Assembly: GCA_947177615.1 (NCBI GenBank)
Contig: CAMWUY010000004.1
Location: 1-37,478, forward strand
Direction: 5' to 3'
Source of the DNA: an uncultured Porphyromonadaceae bacterium
GTDB lineage: Bacteria > Bacteroidota > Bacteroidia > Bacteroidales > Muribaculaceae
Length of the DNA: 37,478 bases
Shown: positions 1-8,591 of the stretch, one piece after another
Layout of the letters: the number at the start of each line of letters is the position of its first letter
Position numbering within the stretch: position 1 is the stretch's first letter
Position numbers and translations under genes: made by a program
Notes under the pieces: generated by a model
What the model was told of the DNA's origin: nothing
The model's input: the letters and a program-made list of their open reading frames with translations, nothing else
The model's database searches: none

Positions 1-132
1 TTTCCTTTGCGATCTTGGCGGTCTTTGCGCGTGATATTTTTCCTCGCGCGAAGCACGCAGAGTCCGCTAAGTTTTTCCTTTGCGTTCTTGGCGCTCTTAG
101 CGCGTGATATTTTGACTCGCGCGAAGTACGCG
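1..132. repeat. Two ~59-bp imperfect direct repeats (1-59 and 74-132, period 73), each with a GCGCG...CGCGC inverted repeat around an AT-rich loop
   Basis: tttcctttgcgatcttggcggtctttgcgcgtgatatttttcctcgcgcgaagcacgca versus tttcctttgcgttcttggcgctcttagcgcgtgatattttgactcgcgcgaagtacgcg, aligned by eye. Confidence 0.85.
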
Positions 133-145
133 ATGGGTCGTTTGC

Positions 146-1264
146 TTAGCGCGGGGGATTGGTGTTGCGGAGGCGGATGCGGCGGGTCAGCCAGATGTTG
201 AGGATAATCCAGATGATGACATCGGCCAGGAAGATGAAGGTAATGTTAATGTAGCGTGACAGCCAGATATTGATCGCTGACATTGCAGCCGAAAATGAAA
301 TAATAGTGATCATGGCCAAACGCTGATGCATACCCGCAGCCAAAAGCTTATGATGGATATGATTCTTATCCGGTAAGAAAGGATTACTGCCATTGCGTAT
401 ACGATGCAGATACACACGCACCACATCCAGACAGGGCACCAACAAGGGTGAGAAGGCAACCACACCATAATTGTAATCCACATGCGTGTTAGAGTCCGGC
501 TCATTGGCCAGACGCAGCGCCAGCGCCGATAAAATAATACCCACCGTCAGCGTGCCGGTATCGCCCATGAAGATTTTCTTACGCTTGGTGGCATCGCCAA
601 ACACGTTGAAAGAAAAGAAAGTAATAAGAGCAGCAAAGAGACAGAAAGCTATCTGTGAAAATAAAAATATAAAATTGTCAAAACAGAATATACCATACAC
701 CAGACAAGCTATCAGGCTCAGTCCCGAGGCCAGACCATCGATACCGTCGATCAGATTGATCGCATTAGTGATAAAGACTATCAATAATATAGTAAGCCCG
801 ATAGCGAATACAATGTTGATATTCTGAAGACCGAAAAGGCCATGAAAGTCGTTAAATATCAGATCGGAAGCGACAAGGAGCACCGCAGCGCCGATCTGTA
901 CGGTAAACTTGGCGCGATATCTGACCCCGATCAGGTCGTCCGCTATACCGACGATGAAGAGCGCCAGTCCGCCACAAGCCAGGAATACTCCCTCCTTGAT
1001 CTGATCAATCGGTATCTCCTTAAGCCAGTTGTAGTCATACAGCAATCCGAAACCGATATACAGCATTATGGTGAACAGGATCACCGGCATAAAGGCAATG
1101 CCACCCAGACGCGGTACGGGGAGAGTGTGTATCTTGCGCTCATCCGGTTCATCGAAAAGCTTCTTTTTGAAAGCTATAAGAAGAATTTGAGGTATCAGAA
1201 AGCCCGTCAGTACGGCCACAGTGAGAAACGATGCAAGATCAATAATAATCCAAGTAGTATCCAT
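146..1264 (-). CDS. Undecaprenyl-phosphate sugar-1-phosphate transferase, WecA/TagO/MraY family (initiating transferase)
   Basis: Polytopic membrane protein with GIADDLIGVRYRAKF, NAINLIDGIDGLASG and FMGDTGTLTVG motifs. The ORF track extends to 1414, but Met51 (1264) fits the family N-terminus and lies downstream of a good promoter inside the extension. Confidence 0.9.
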   Translation of the reverse strand: MDTTWIIIDLASFLTVAVLTGFLIPQILLIAFKKKLFDEPDERKIHTLPVPRLGGIAFMPVILFTIMLYIGFGLLYDYNWLKEIPIDQIKEGVFLACGGLALFIVGIADDLIGVRYRAKFTVQIGAAVLLVASDLIFNDFHGLFGLQNINIVFAIGLTILLIVFITNAINLIDGIDGLASGLSLIACLVYGIFCFDNFIFLFSQIAFCLFAALITFFSFNVFGDATKRKKIFMGDTGTLTVGIILSALALRLANEPDSNTHVDYNYGVVAFSPLLVPCLDVVRVYLHRIRNGSNPFLPDKNHIHHKLLAAGMHQRLAMITIISFSAAMSAINIWLSRYINITFIFLADVIIWIILNIWLTRRIRLRNTNPPR

Positions 1265-1335
1265 AAGGTATTTATTACAAGCTCGAGAGGCCAACAAACG
1301 AAGTCGGTCGAGCCTGTCGAAAGGAGATATTTTTG

Positions 1336-1367
1336 CAAATATAGCGAAATAAAACGTCAAAAGCAAA
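1336..1367 (-). promoter_or_regulatory. Bacteroidetes-type promoter for the WecA-like gene (TTTG-N20-TATATTTG)
   Basis: On the minus strand, TTTG (1367-1364), 20-bp spacer, TATATTTG (1343-1336); consensus is TTTG-N19-21-TAnnTTTG. Confidence 0.65.
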
Positions 1368-1467
1368 AAAATGTTAAATAACACAAAATGCAGCCACTCC
1401 AAAAAAGTGGTCATTTGACCGTTTTCTTGGAGTGGTAACTTGTGGATGGCACAAACAGTTTGTAAAA

Positions 1468-1498
1468 TTGCATAATAGTGTAAAAAATATTATCTTTG
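1468..1498 (+). promoter_or_regulatory. Bacteroidetes-type promoter for the polysaccharide operon (TTG-N20-TATCTTTG)
   Basis: TTG 1468-1470, 20-bp spacer, TATCTTTG 1491-1498; first large ORF at 1677, leaving a leader of ~170 nt. Confidence 0.65.
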
Positions 1499-1676
1499 CA
1501 GATATAGAGCGCTGTAAGCCCTATTCAAGTGCTCGAAAACCCAACGCGCTATGACGTTAAAAGAGTTTCAATTAACGCCTTACGCCGGTGATCCCGTGTC
1601 GCCGACGGCGCCGTAGGCATATCCTTATCCCAAATCTATGTATAGTGGCAATTGACATAGAAGATAGTTTAGAATT

Positions 1677-3488
1677 ATGCAGGCAATAATATTAGCGGCC
1701 GGAATGGGTCGACGATTGGGCGAGTTTACCGCCGACAATACCAAATGTATGCTTAAGGTCAATGGTGTACGTCTCATCGACCGAATGTTAGAGCAACTTG
1801 GCAGCCTTGAACTTTCACGTATCGTCATAGTGACCGGATATGAGGGCGCAAAGTTACAATCATATCTTACCAAGAAATATCCATCACGCTCTTTGGTATT
1901 TGTTGAAAATCCGGTATATGACAAGACCAATAACATCTACTCCTTATGGTTGGCTCGAGGCTATATGGCCGAGGAGGCTACACTGTTGCTTGAGTCTGAT
2001 CTTATATTTGAGGATGCAGTTCTATATTCAGCCGTCCATAATGATTACAAAGACTGTGCCCTTGTCTCCAAATATGAGTCGTGGATGGATGGTACAGTGG
2101 TGAGAATTGATGATGACAACAACATACTAAACTTTATCACCAAGAAGGGTTTTAATTATGCTGACGTAGACTCCTATTATAAGACCGTTAATATTTACAA
2201 ATTCTCCAAAGACTTCATAGTCAATCATTATCTACCCTTTCTTGAAGCTTATATTCGGGTTTTAGGTGAAAATGAATACTATGAGCAGGTGCTCCGTGTC
2301 ATAACACTGATAGACGGCAGCGGTATTAAGGCGTTGCCCATTACAGGTATGCACTGGTATGAGATCGATGACGTGCAGGATCTACGCATCGCAGAGACGA
2401 TCTTTGCCGAACCGGAGGCACGTCTTGAGAAGATACAGCACTCATACGGAGGTTATTGGCGGTACCCGGGTCTGCTTGACTTCTGTTATCTGGTCAATCC
2501 CTACTTCCCGCGTCGCCGCATGATAGAGGAGATGAAGGCCAATTTCGAACCTCTGCTGCGCGACTATCCATCGGGGATGGGTGTCAATTCGCTGTTGGCT
2601 GCGAAATACTTTTCACTGCGCCACGACTATGTAGTGGTTGGTAACGGAGCTGCCGAACTCATAAAGAGTCTGATGGGTTATCTCACCGGCAAGGTTGGTA
2701 TACTATATCCAACATTTGAGGAATATCCCAATCGTCTGGCGTCGGATCGTATAGTGCCCTTTGTGTCTGAAAATGATGATTTCAGCTATACCGCCGATGA
2801 TCTCATTGATTGGTATGACGAGCACCCGGTAGAAAATCTGTTGGTGGTCAATCCGGAAAATCCGTCAGGTAATCTGATAGACCGTGTCGGCTTAGACCGC
2901 CTGATATCTTGGGCCGAGGCGAAAGGAATACGTCTGATCATCGATGAGTCATTCATCGACTTTGCAGACGAGGCAGCCTCCTTGACGCTCTTGCGCAATG
3001 AAGTCCTCTTATCCCATCCTACATTATGTGTGATGAAGTCGATATCGACGTCGTATGGTGTGCCCGGCCTTCGTCTGGGAGTGCTTGCGAGCGGCGACTG
3101 CTCTCTGATAGAGTATATGCGAAAGGATGTAGGAATATGGAATATAAACTCATTTGCCGAATTTTATTTACAGATATACGGTAAGTATGAGAAAGATTAT
3201 GAACGCTCATGCGATAAATTTCGCGAAGAACGTGCAATCTTTTTCGATGAGTTGTCAGCCATACCATATCTGAAAGTCTATCCGTCGCAAGCCAATTACT
3301 TCCTCTGTGAAGTGACCGGAGGGAAGACAGCCCACGAGCTGACTCTACGTCTGCTGACCGACCACAACATCCTCATCAAGGACTGCACCGCCAAAAAAGG
3401 CTTCACCCACGGACGTCAATACATCCGCATCGCCATCCGCGACCGCCACGACAACCACCGCCTCACCGAAGCATTGAAAGCGTATTAA
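1677..3488 (+). CDS. Fusion: N-terminal LicC-like nucleotidyltransferase plus C-terminal HisC/CobD-like PLP-dependent aminotransferase/decarboxylase
   Basis: N-term MQAIILAAGMGRRLGEFTADNTKCMLKVNG (NTP transferase signature); C-term VNPENPSGNL, LIIDESFIDFAD and MKSISTSYGVPGLRLG (fold-type I PLP, HisC-like lysine motif). Confidence 0.88.
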   Translation: MQAIILAAGMGRRLGEFTADNTKCMLKVNGVRLIDRMLEQLGSLELSRIVIVTGYEGAKLQSYLTKKYPSRSLVFVENPVYDKTNNIYSLWLARGYMAEEATLLLESDLIFEDAVLYSAVHNDYKDCALVSKYESWMDGTVVRIDDDNNILNFITKKGFNYADVDSYYKTVNIYKFSKDFIVNHYLPFLEAYIRVLGENEYYEQVLRVITLIDGSGIKALPITGMHWYEIDDVQDLRIAETIFAEPEARLEKIQHSYGGYWRYPGLLDFCYLVNPYFPRRRMIEEMKANFEPLLRDYPSGMGVNSLLAAKYFSLRHDYVVVGNGAAELIKSLMGYLTGKVGILYPTFEEYPNRLASDRIVPFVSENDDFSYTADDLIDWYDEHPVENLLVVNPENPSGNLIDRVGLDRLISWAEAKGIRLIIDESFIDFADEAASLTLLRNEVLLSHPTLCVMKSISTSYGVPGLRLGVLASGDCSLIEYMRKDVGIWNINSFAEFYLQIYGKYEKDYERSCDKFREERAIFFDELSAIPYLKVYPSQANYFLCEVTGGKTAHELTLRLLTDHNILIKDCTAKKGFTHGRQYIRIAIRDRHDNHRLTEALKAY

Positions 3489-3500
3489 AAAAGGAGAAAA

Positions 3501-4502
3501 ATGACTATTTGTATATGCGGAGGAGGGGGATTAGGATTGGTTTGCGCAGGTGTATTCCTGTCGCGAGGTGTTAAGGTCAGACTTATGACCGGACACCCGG
3601 CCGACTGGTCACGCCATATCAAGGTATACGATAAGAGTGGAAAAGAATATAGTGGAGAATTATCACAAATATCATCCGACCCACAGGATGTAATACCCGG
3701 TTCGGACATAATATTCCTTACACTACCCGGCTATCTGATTCAAGAGACCTTAGAGCACATCCGCCCATATCTTGACGCGCATGCGAGTGTAGGAACAGTA
3801 GTTAGCAGTACCGGATTCTTCTTCGCAGCTCATGAAGTTCTCCACGATAAATATACTTTATTCGGATTCCAAAGGGTACCTTATATTGCCCGTGCCCGTA
3901 AATACGGCGAAATTGGAGATTTGTTGGGATATAAGGATAGCCTGAAAGTAGCAATTGAGAATTGCCCGGAAGCTGAAGAATTACGACAGAAATTGGAATG
4001 GCTGTTTGACACACCTGTAACGCATTTGAATAACTTTTACGAAGCATCGCTGACAAATAGTAATCCTATCTTGCACACCGGCCGGATGTATGCCATGTGG
4101 CGAAACTGTCAGAATGAGAAGTATGACAGACAGTCATATTTCTATTCAGATTGGGACAATGAATCATCCGAATATATCATAAGTATGGATGAGGAATTTC
4201 AGAAACTATTACGTACACTCGGCATAAAGGAGGGGGTAATTCCACCTCTGTTAAACTATTACGAATCCGCCGACGCTGAGAGTCTGACCCGAAAAATTAA
4301 AAGCATCCCGGCCTTTCAGTCCATAATGTCCCCGATGAAGCAGGAAGGCGATATATGGGTGCCGGACTTCACAAGCCGCTATTTCACCGAGGACTTCCCC
4401 TACGGACTACGCTTTATCAAGGAGTTGGCTGCGCAACACTCGGTTGCGACCCCCGTTATTGACGAAGTCTATGACTGGGGCATGAGCATGATTGGCCAAT
4501 AG
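3501..4502 (+). CDS. NAD/NADP octopine/nopaline (opine) dehydrogenase family protein
   Basis: Rossmann start TICICGGGGLGLVCAGVFLSRG; GSDIIFLTLPGYLIQETL; SLTNSNPILHTGRMY resembling the opine dehydrogenase NxxxHPG motif. Confidence 0.75.
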   Translation: MTICICGGGGLGLVCAGVFLSRGVKVRLMTGHPADWSRHIKVYDKSGKEYSGELSQISSDPQDVIPGSDIIFLTLPGYLIQETLEHIRPYLDAHASVGTVVSSTGFFFAAHEVLHDKYTLFGFQRVPYIARARKYGEIGDLLGYKDSLKVAIENCPEAEELRQKLEWLFDTPVTHLNNFYEASLTNSNPILHTGRMYAMWRNCQNEKYDRQSYFYSDWDNESSEYIISMDEEFQKLLRTLGIKEGVIPPLLNYYESADAESLTRKIKSIPAFQSIMSPMKQEGDIWVPDFTSRYFTEDFPYGLRFIKELAAQHSVATPVIDEVYDWGMSMIGQ

Positions 4503-4544
4503 AAAAACAGATAGAATTTAAATCAAATTATTATAACAACTTTA

Positions 4545-5357
4545 ATGGAGCTACCATTTCCACATATTGAGGAGCATAAGAAATATCCATCTACATTTTT
4601 GATAAATGTAGAGTGGCGTTTACATTTCAACATCAATAATACCGATAGCTCTTATGATAAATTCTACGGATTTATTAAAGACACCTTTGGTCTGGAATTA
4701 AGACGCGAGGACTACAATGCTATGGGGATATTGCCACTGCGATATAGCCAAAGCGAAGACGCTGCGAATATCAAGATATCAAACAAATTTGCAGAATTCA
4801 GCTTTAATTCCAACGGCTATACATCCTTTGGGGATTCTGCAAGGGATATTCTTGTATCGTTCGTACGATTGATATATCAGTGTGAGGGGAGCGTAAATCA
4901 TATCATGTGTAATAAGAAAAATCTTGTGACCATGCAACGCAACTTCGAGTGTGATGAGTCCGAGATATTATCTATCGTCTTCAGTGATTCGCTGATTGAA
5001 GCGCCCTCACAATTGGTGCGTCCCGCCGACTTCACCAGAGACACTGTTCCTTCAACTCACTTCTATACCGTATCTGCCTATGATTTGATAATACAGGCAT
5101 TATATGGGGTGTATGGAAAACCGGGTACTACTGAATATAACGGCATGGCGATGTACGAATATGGAGCGATGCTTGAATCACAATGTGATTGTCCGGTCTC
5201 CACTAACGCAGCCGATGAATGTATCCGACGTATCGATTCGATTAATGATGTCATGTATGATTTTATTCATTGGGCATTATCTCCCCATATATTTAGAATA
5301 ATGGAGACAGAAAACCAGAATGGTGAATCTGAATTCGATGTTATAGAAATTGAGTGA
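4545..5357 (+). CDS. Hypothetical protein, possibly TIGR04255-like
   Basis: Intact 270-aa ORF in operon context; weak overall resemblance to TIGR04255 (VEWRLHFN..., ISNKFAEFSFNSNGYTSFGD), not certain. Confidence 0.7.
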   Translation: MELPFPHIEEHKKYPSTFLINVEWRLHFNINNTDSSYDKFYGFIKDTFGLELRREDYNAMGILPLRYSQSEDAANIKISNKFAEFSFNSNGYTSFGDSARDILVSFVRLIYQCEGSVNHIMCNKKNLVTMQRNFECDESEILSIVFSDSLIEAPSQLVRPADFTRDTVPSTHFYTVSAYDLIIQALYGVYGKPGTTEYNGMAMYEYGAMLESQCDCPVSTNAADECIRRIDSINDVMYDFIHWALSPHIFRIMETENQNGESEFDVIEIE

Positions 5358-5358
5358 A

Positions 5359-5943
5359 ATGAGCAGCATATCATTACAGATAAAAGACTCTTCGACCGGT
5401 TTTCAGTCCGGATGGAAGAAGTATGACGCTATTTCGTCACATTGCTCCGGTGAATATGACACTGTTAAAGTCGGTAATACATTAATGAAAGTTTACCGTA
5501 ACGACAGCGACCACGCAATATTCCTATGGAATAACATCGCCAAGTCACGACAGCACTTGTATCTGAAATCTTTAGACAAACCGGCGGCAACAATATCTTT
5601 AGTTTCCACAAAATGGCCTGTTAAGCGGATTGAATTATTATCTATCGAACAATTGGCCGAATTGAATAAACTCAACTTCGGACTCAATATCTCCCCTGAG
5701 CGCCTTATCTTCGGAGAAGTATCCGACAATCAGACTACTTGTATAGCCCTCGACTTGGGATATGGTATACGCGTACGCATCACAGCCTATTATGGTGACT
5801 TCGACACATATTATCTCTCATTCTTCGAGGGAGACGATATAATCCGTCAGGAGCATTTGGACTTGGACAACACCATTGCCGGCATAAACAACGTATTGAG
5901 AGAATTACATCGCGAGGCTGCTCGTAGGAATGTCACAATCTAA
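5359..5943 (+). CDS. Hypothetical protein
   Basis: Intact ORF; ATG at 5359 one nt after the preceding TGA (track uses TTG at 5350); no family recognised. Confidence 0.65.
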   Translation: MSSISLQIKDSSTGFQSGWKKYDAISSHCSGEYDTVKVGNTLMKVYRNDSDHAIFLWNNIAKSRQHLYLKSLDKPAATISLVSTKWPVKRIELLSIEQLAELNKLNFGLNISPERLIFGEVSDNQTTCIALDLGYGIRVRITAYYGDFDTYYLSFFEGDDIIRQEHLDLDNTIAGINNVLRELHREAARRNVTI

Positions 5944-6742
5944 GAAAATGACTGTACACGATAATCCGGCTTATCCGGTAGAGTTGCTACCCTCCGCGTC
6001 ACACATATATCCCCTGGAGGCTGACTCATTTACAGACACAGACAAAACCATAATGCACCGTCGCAGTGATATTGGATATGAAGAATGTTTCTACAACGGC
6101 GTCATCGACCGGTTACACTTCCGGACTGAATGCTCGTCAGAGATTTTCAAACATCCTTACAACCTCTCTCTAAATCTTTTAGGCGGACAATTCATAGCTG
6201 ACCGACACGCTATATGGCGTCAGACCAAACCGGGTAACGACTATTGGCTCGGTGGCACGGATATCAATCTTTCCGACTATTCCGCTTGTTACTCTCAACA
6301 TAATACGGCATATCCTGACTTCTATTTCAAAGTCTCGGACTTGCACGATAAGCCGATAAAATATCCTCGGACTTTCAACCGACAATCTGAAAGTTGGCCA
6401 TATAAAGCGGTTGTAACCGGATTGCGGATAATCGACCATAAAAGTGGTGATAAGAAGATAAAAGGACAGGTGACTGAAGATGTAAAAGGTGTTTTAAAGC
6501 TGAAGCATCGACCCACTAACCTGAATTACTGGCACTGGCAACTCGAGGCAGCGACTTTGAGAAAGGTAACTGTCGGCAACAAGGAGATAACGATTTTAGA
6601 ACCACTCCTCGAAAAGCAAAAATCCTCTGGGTGGGGTAAAAAATTATTATCGGCACAGCGAGAACACCTCTTGTCAGTAATAATGTTCCAATGTCCCGAC
6701 TTCAACACTATTCCGAAAGAGTTCTATCTTCTTCCGGATTAA
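5930..6742 (+). CDS. Hypothetical protein
   Basis: Intact 270-aa ORF overlapping the previous stop by 14 nt; no family recognised. Confidence 0.65.
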   Translation: MSQSKKMTVHDNPAYPVELLPSASHIYPLEADSFTDTDKTIMHRRSDIGYEECFYNGVIDRLHFRTECSSEIFKHPYNLSLNLLGGQFIADRHAIWRQTKPGNDYWLGGTDINLSDYSACYSQHNTAYPDFYFKVSDLHDKPIKYPRTFNRQSESWPYKAVVTGLRIIDHKSGDKKIKGQVTEDVKGVLKLKHRPTNLNYWHWQLEAATLRKVTVGNKEITILEPLLEKQKSSGWGKKLLSAQREHLLSVIMFQCPDFNTIPKEFYLLPD

Positions 6743-6896
6743 GAGTCAGGACCCAACTCGAATATCTCCTCAAAAGAAACGACATCAAAAGCTCAAATAA
6801 TATCGCTGCCCCCCTCTCCTAAATCACACACTACCGGTGAATATACAGATACTTGATAATTTATACTATCCACCAGACTTAAGATTTAGATAAAAT

Positions 6897-7124
6897 ATGG
6901 AAGAAAAAATAATCAATACTATCGCTTCAATTTTAGAAGTTGAACCATCTGAAATCGAACTCGATACTGCCGTCGGTGATTTGCCCGAATGGGATTCCAT
7001 GCACCACATTCAGATAATTGCAGCCTTGGAAAAGGCTTATGGAATAAAATATGCAGCAGAAGACCTCGCTGAAATCGAGGATGTCGCTGACCTGATATCC
7101 TTAACACAAGAGACAATAGGCTGA
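6897..7124 (+). CDS. Acyl carrier protein
   Basis: 75 aa, acidic, LPEWDSMHHIQIIAALEKAYGI with the DSM phosphopantetheine site. Confidence 0.9.
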   Translation: MEEKIINTIASILEVEPSEIELDTAVGDLPEWDSMHHIQIIAALEKAYGIKYAAEDLAEIEDVADLISLTQETIG

Positions 7125-7125
7125 T

Positions 7126-8586
7126 ATGCAATCCGTAGAACAGGATATATGGCGAAATGCGTCTGTTAATCCGGAAAAGGTCGCCGTTAAAAGCGGAAAA
7201 GAGATAGTTACGTACGCTGAGCTGACAGCTCGAATAGTCGTAGCCATGGAGAAGCTGCAACAACTACCCGACTACGCACCCGGGAAGTGTATCATTGTCG
7301 GGGCAAGCAAACAGATTGAATTCGTCTATATCTATTTCGGGGCGCATTTGGCCGGACTTACTGTCGCGCCTATCGACACGGAAACCAATCCCGACCGATT
7401 TGCGTATATTTCAAATACGTTACACCCGATATGTGTTATCGGACTTGACAGGATTACCACAGAGACTCCCATATTGAGTCTTAAAGAATTCAAAAGCCTT
7501 AATAATATATCCGGGAACACGGTCAGTGACGAAATAAAATTTCCACCCGCAGATAGCATTGCAGATATTCTGTTCACTACAGGCACGACCGGCACTCCCA
7601 AGGGTGTACCTCTGACATATCTCAACGAAGCCGCCGCTGTAAGGAATATCAATAGTTTCATCCGGAACAGCACTGACGATGTCGAACTCTTGGCACTTCC
7701 CGTCTCACATTCATTCGGATTGGGGAGACTAAGATGTTGTCTTGCCAATGGGCAGACAATAATCTTATTAGGTTCATTCGTCAATCTGAAAAAATTCTTC
7801 CGCACTATCGAGGAGGAAAATGTAACCGGTCTTACTATGGTGCCGGCATCATGGAAGTTTATAGAAAAGATGTCCGGAGAGAAGCTCGCAGAATATTCTC
7901 CACAACTCCGCTATATCGAAATGGGGTCAGCGTTTTTCTCTGCGGAAGACAAGCGTCGTCTGGCTGAACTGTTCCCTGTAACACGGGTCACAATGCACTA
8001 TGGTCTCACAGAGGCCAGCAGAAGTGCCTTTATGGAATTTCATGAAGACATCTCCCATATTGATTCAGTAGGCAAGGCGAGTCCTTATACAGATATCAAA
8101 ATATATTCAGAACAAGGTCGGCCACTGGACACTAATGAGGAGGGAGAAATATGTATAAAAGGAGAGCATGTCACCAAAGGTTACGCCTACATTGATAATG
8201 ATAATACCTTTTACGATAGTTATTTCCGGACCGGAGACTATGGTATGATTGACGTTGACGGATATATATATCTTAAGTCCCGGATTAAAGAACTAATCAA
8301 TGTCGGGGGTAAGAAAGTATCACCATCCGAAGTTGATGAACAGATATTGAAAATTGACGGAATTGAGGACTGCGCATGTGTAGGCATCCCGGACCCCGAG
8401 GGCATCATGGGTGAACTTGTTAAAGCCTATATTGTCAAGTCAGCCGGAAGCTCACTAACCATTGAAGAAATCAGAAAAGCGCTGACGGGCAAATTAGAGA
8501 GTTACAAGCTGCCTGTTGAATATGAATGGATCGAGGCCATACCTAAAACGCAGAATGGCAAAATTCAACGCAATCTTCTCAAATAA
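7126..8586 (+). CDS. AMP-dependent acyl/aryl synthetase (adenylate-forming ligase)
   Basis: ILFTTGTTGTPKGVPLTY (P-loop), MHYGLTEASRS, YFRTGDYGMIDVDGYIYLKSRIKELINVGGKKVSPSEVDE and C-terminal PKTQNGKIQRNLL. Confidence 0.93.
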   Translation: MQSVEQDIWRNASVNPEKVAVKSGKEIVTYAELTARIVVAMEKLQQLPDYAPGKCIIVGASKQIEFVYIYFGAHLAGLTVAPIDTETNPDRFAYISNTLHPICVIGLDRITTETPILSLKEFKSLNNISGNTVSDEIKFPPADSIADILFTTGTTGTPKGVPLTYLNEAAAVRNINSFIRNSTDDVELLALPVSHSFGLGRLRCCLANGQTIILLGSFVNLKKFFRTIEEENVTGLTMVPASWKFIEKMSGEKLAEYSPQLRYIEMGSAFFSAEDKRRLAELFPVTRVTMHYGLTEASRSAFMEFHEDISHIDSVGKASPYTDIKIYSEQGRPLDTNEEGEICIKGEHVTKGYAYIDNDNTFYDSYFRTGDYGMIDVDGYIYLKSRIKELINVGGKKVSPSEVDEQILKIDGIEDCACVGIPDPEGIMGELVKAYIVKSAGSSLTIEEIRKALTGKLESYKLPVEYEWIEAIPKTQNGKIQRNLLK

Positions 8587-8591
8587 ATCAT

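Noticed and set aside
842-1381. 179-aa plus-strand ORF opposite the WecA-like gene
   Set aside because: Antisense to a well-supported membrane enzyme, with low-complexity polar composition and no recognisable motif; shadow ORF.
1677-3488. Aminoethylphosphonate biosynthesis locus
   Set aside because: The PLP/cytidylyltransferase fusion could suit AEP, but no PEP mutase or phosphonopyruvate decarboxylase gene is present in the window.
7332-7805. 157-aa minus-strand ORF within the AMP-ligase gene
   Set aside because: Fully antisense to a strongly supported CDS; no domain features.
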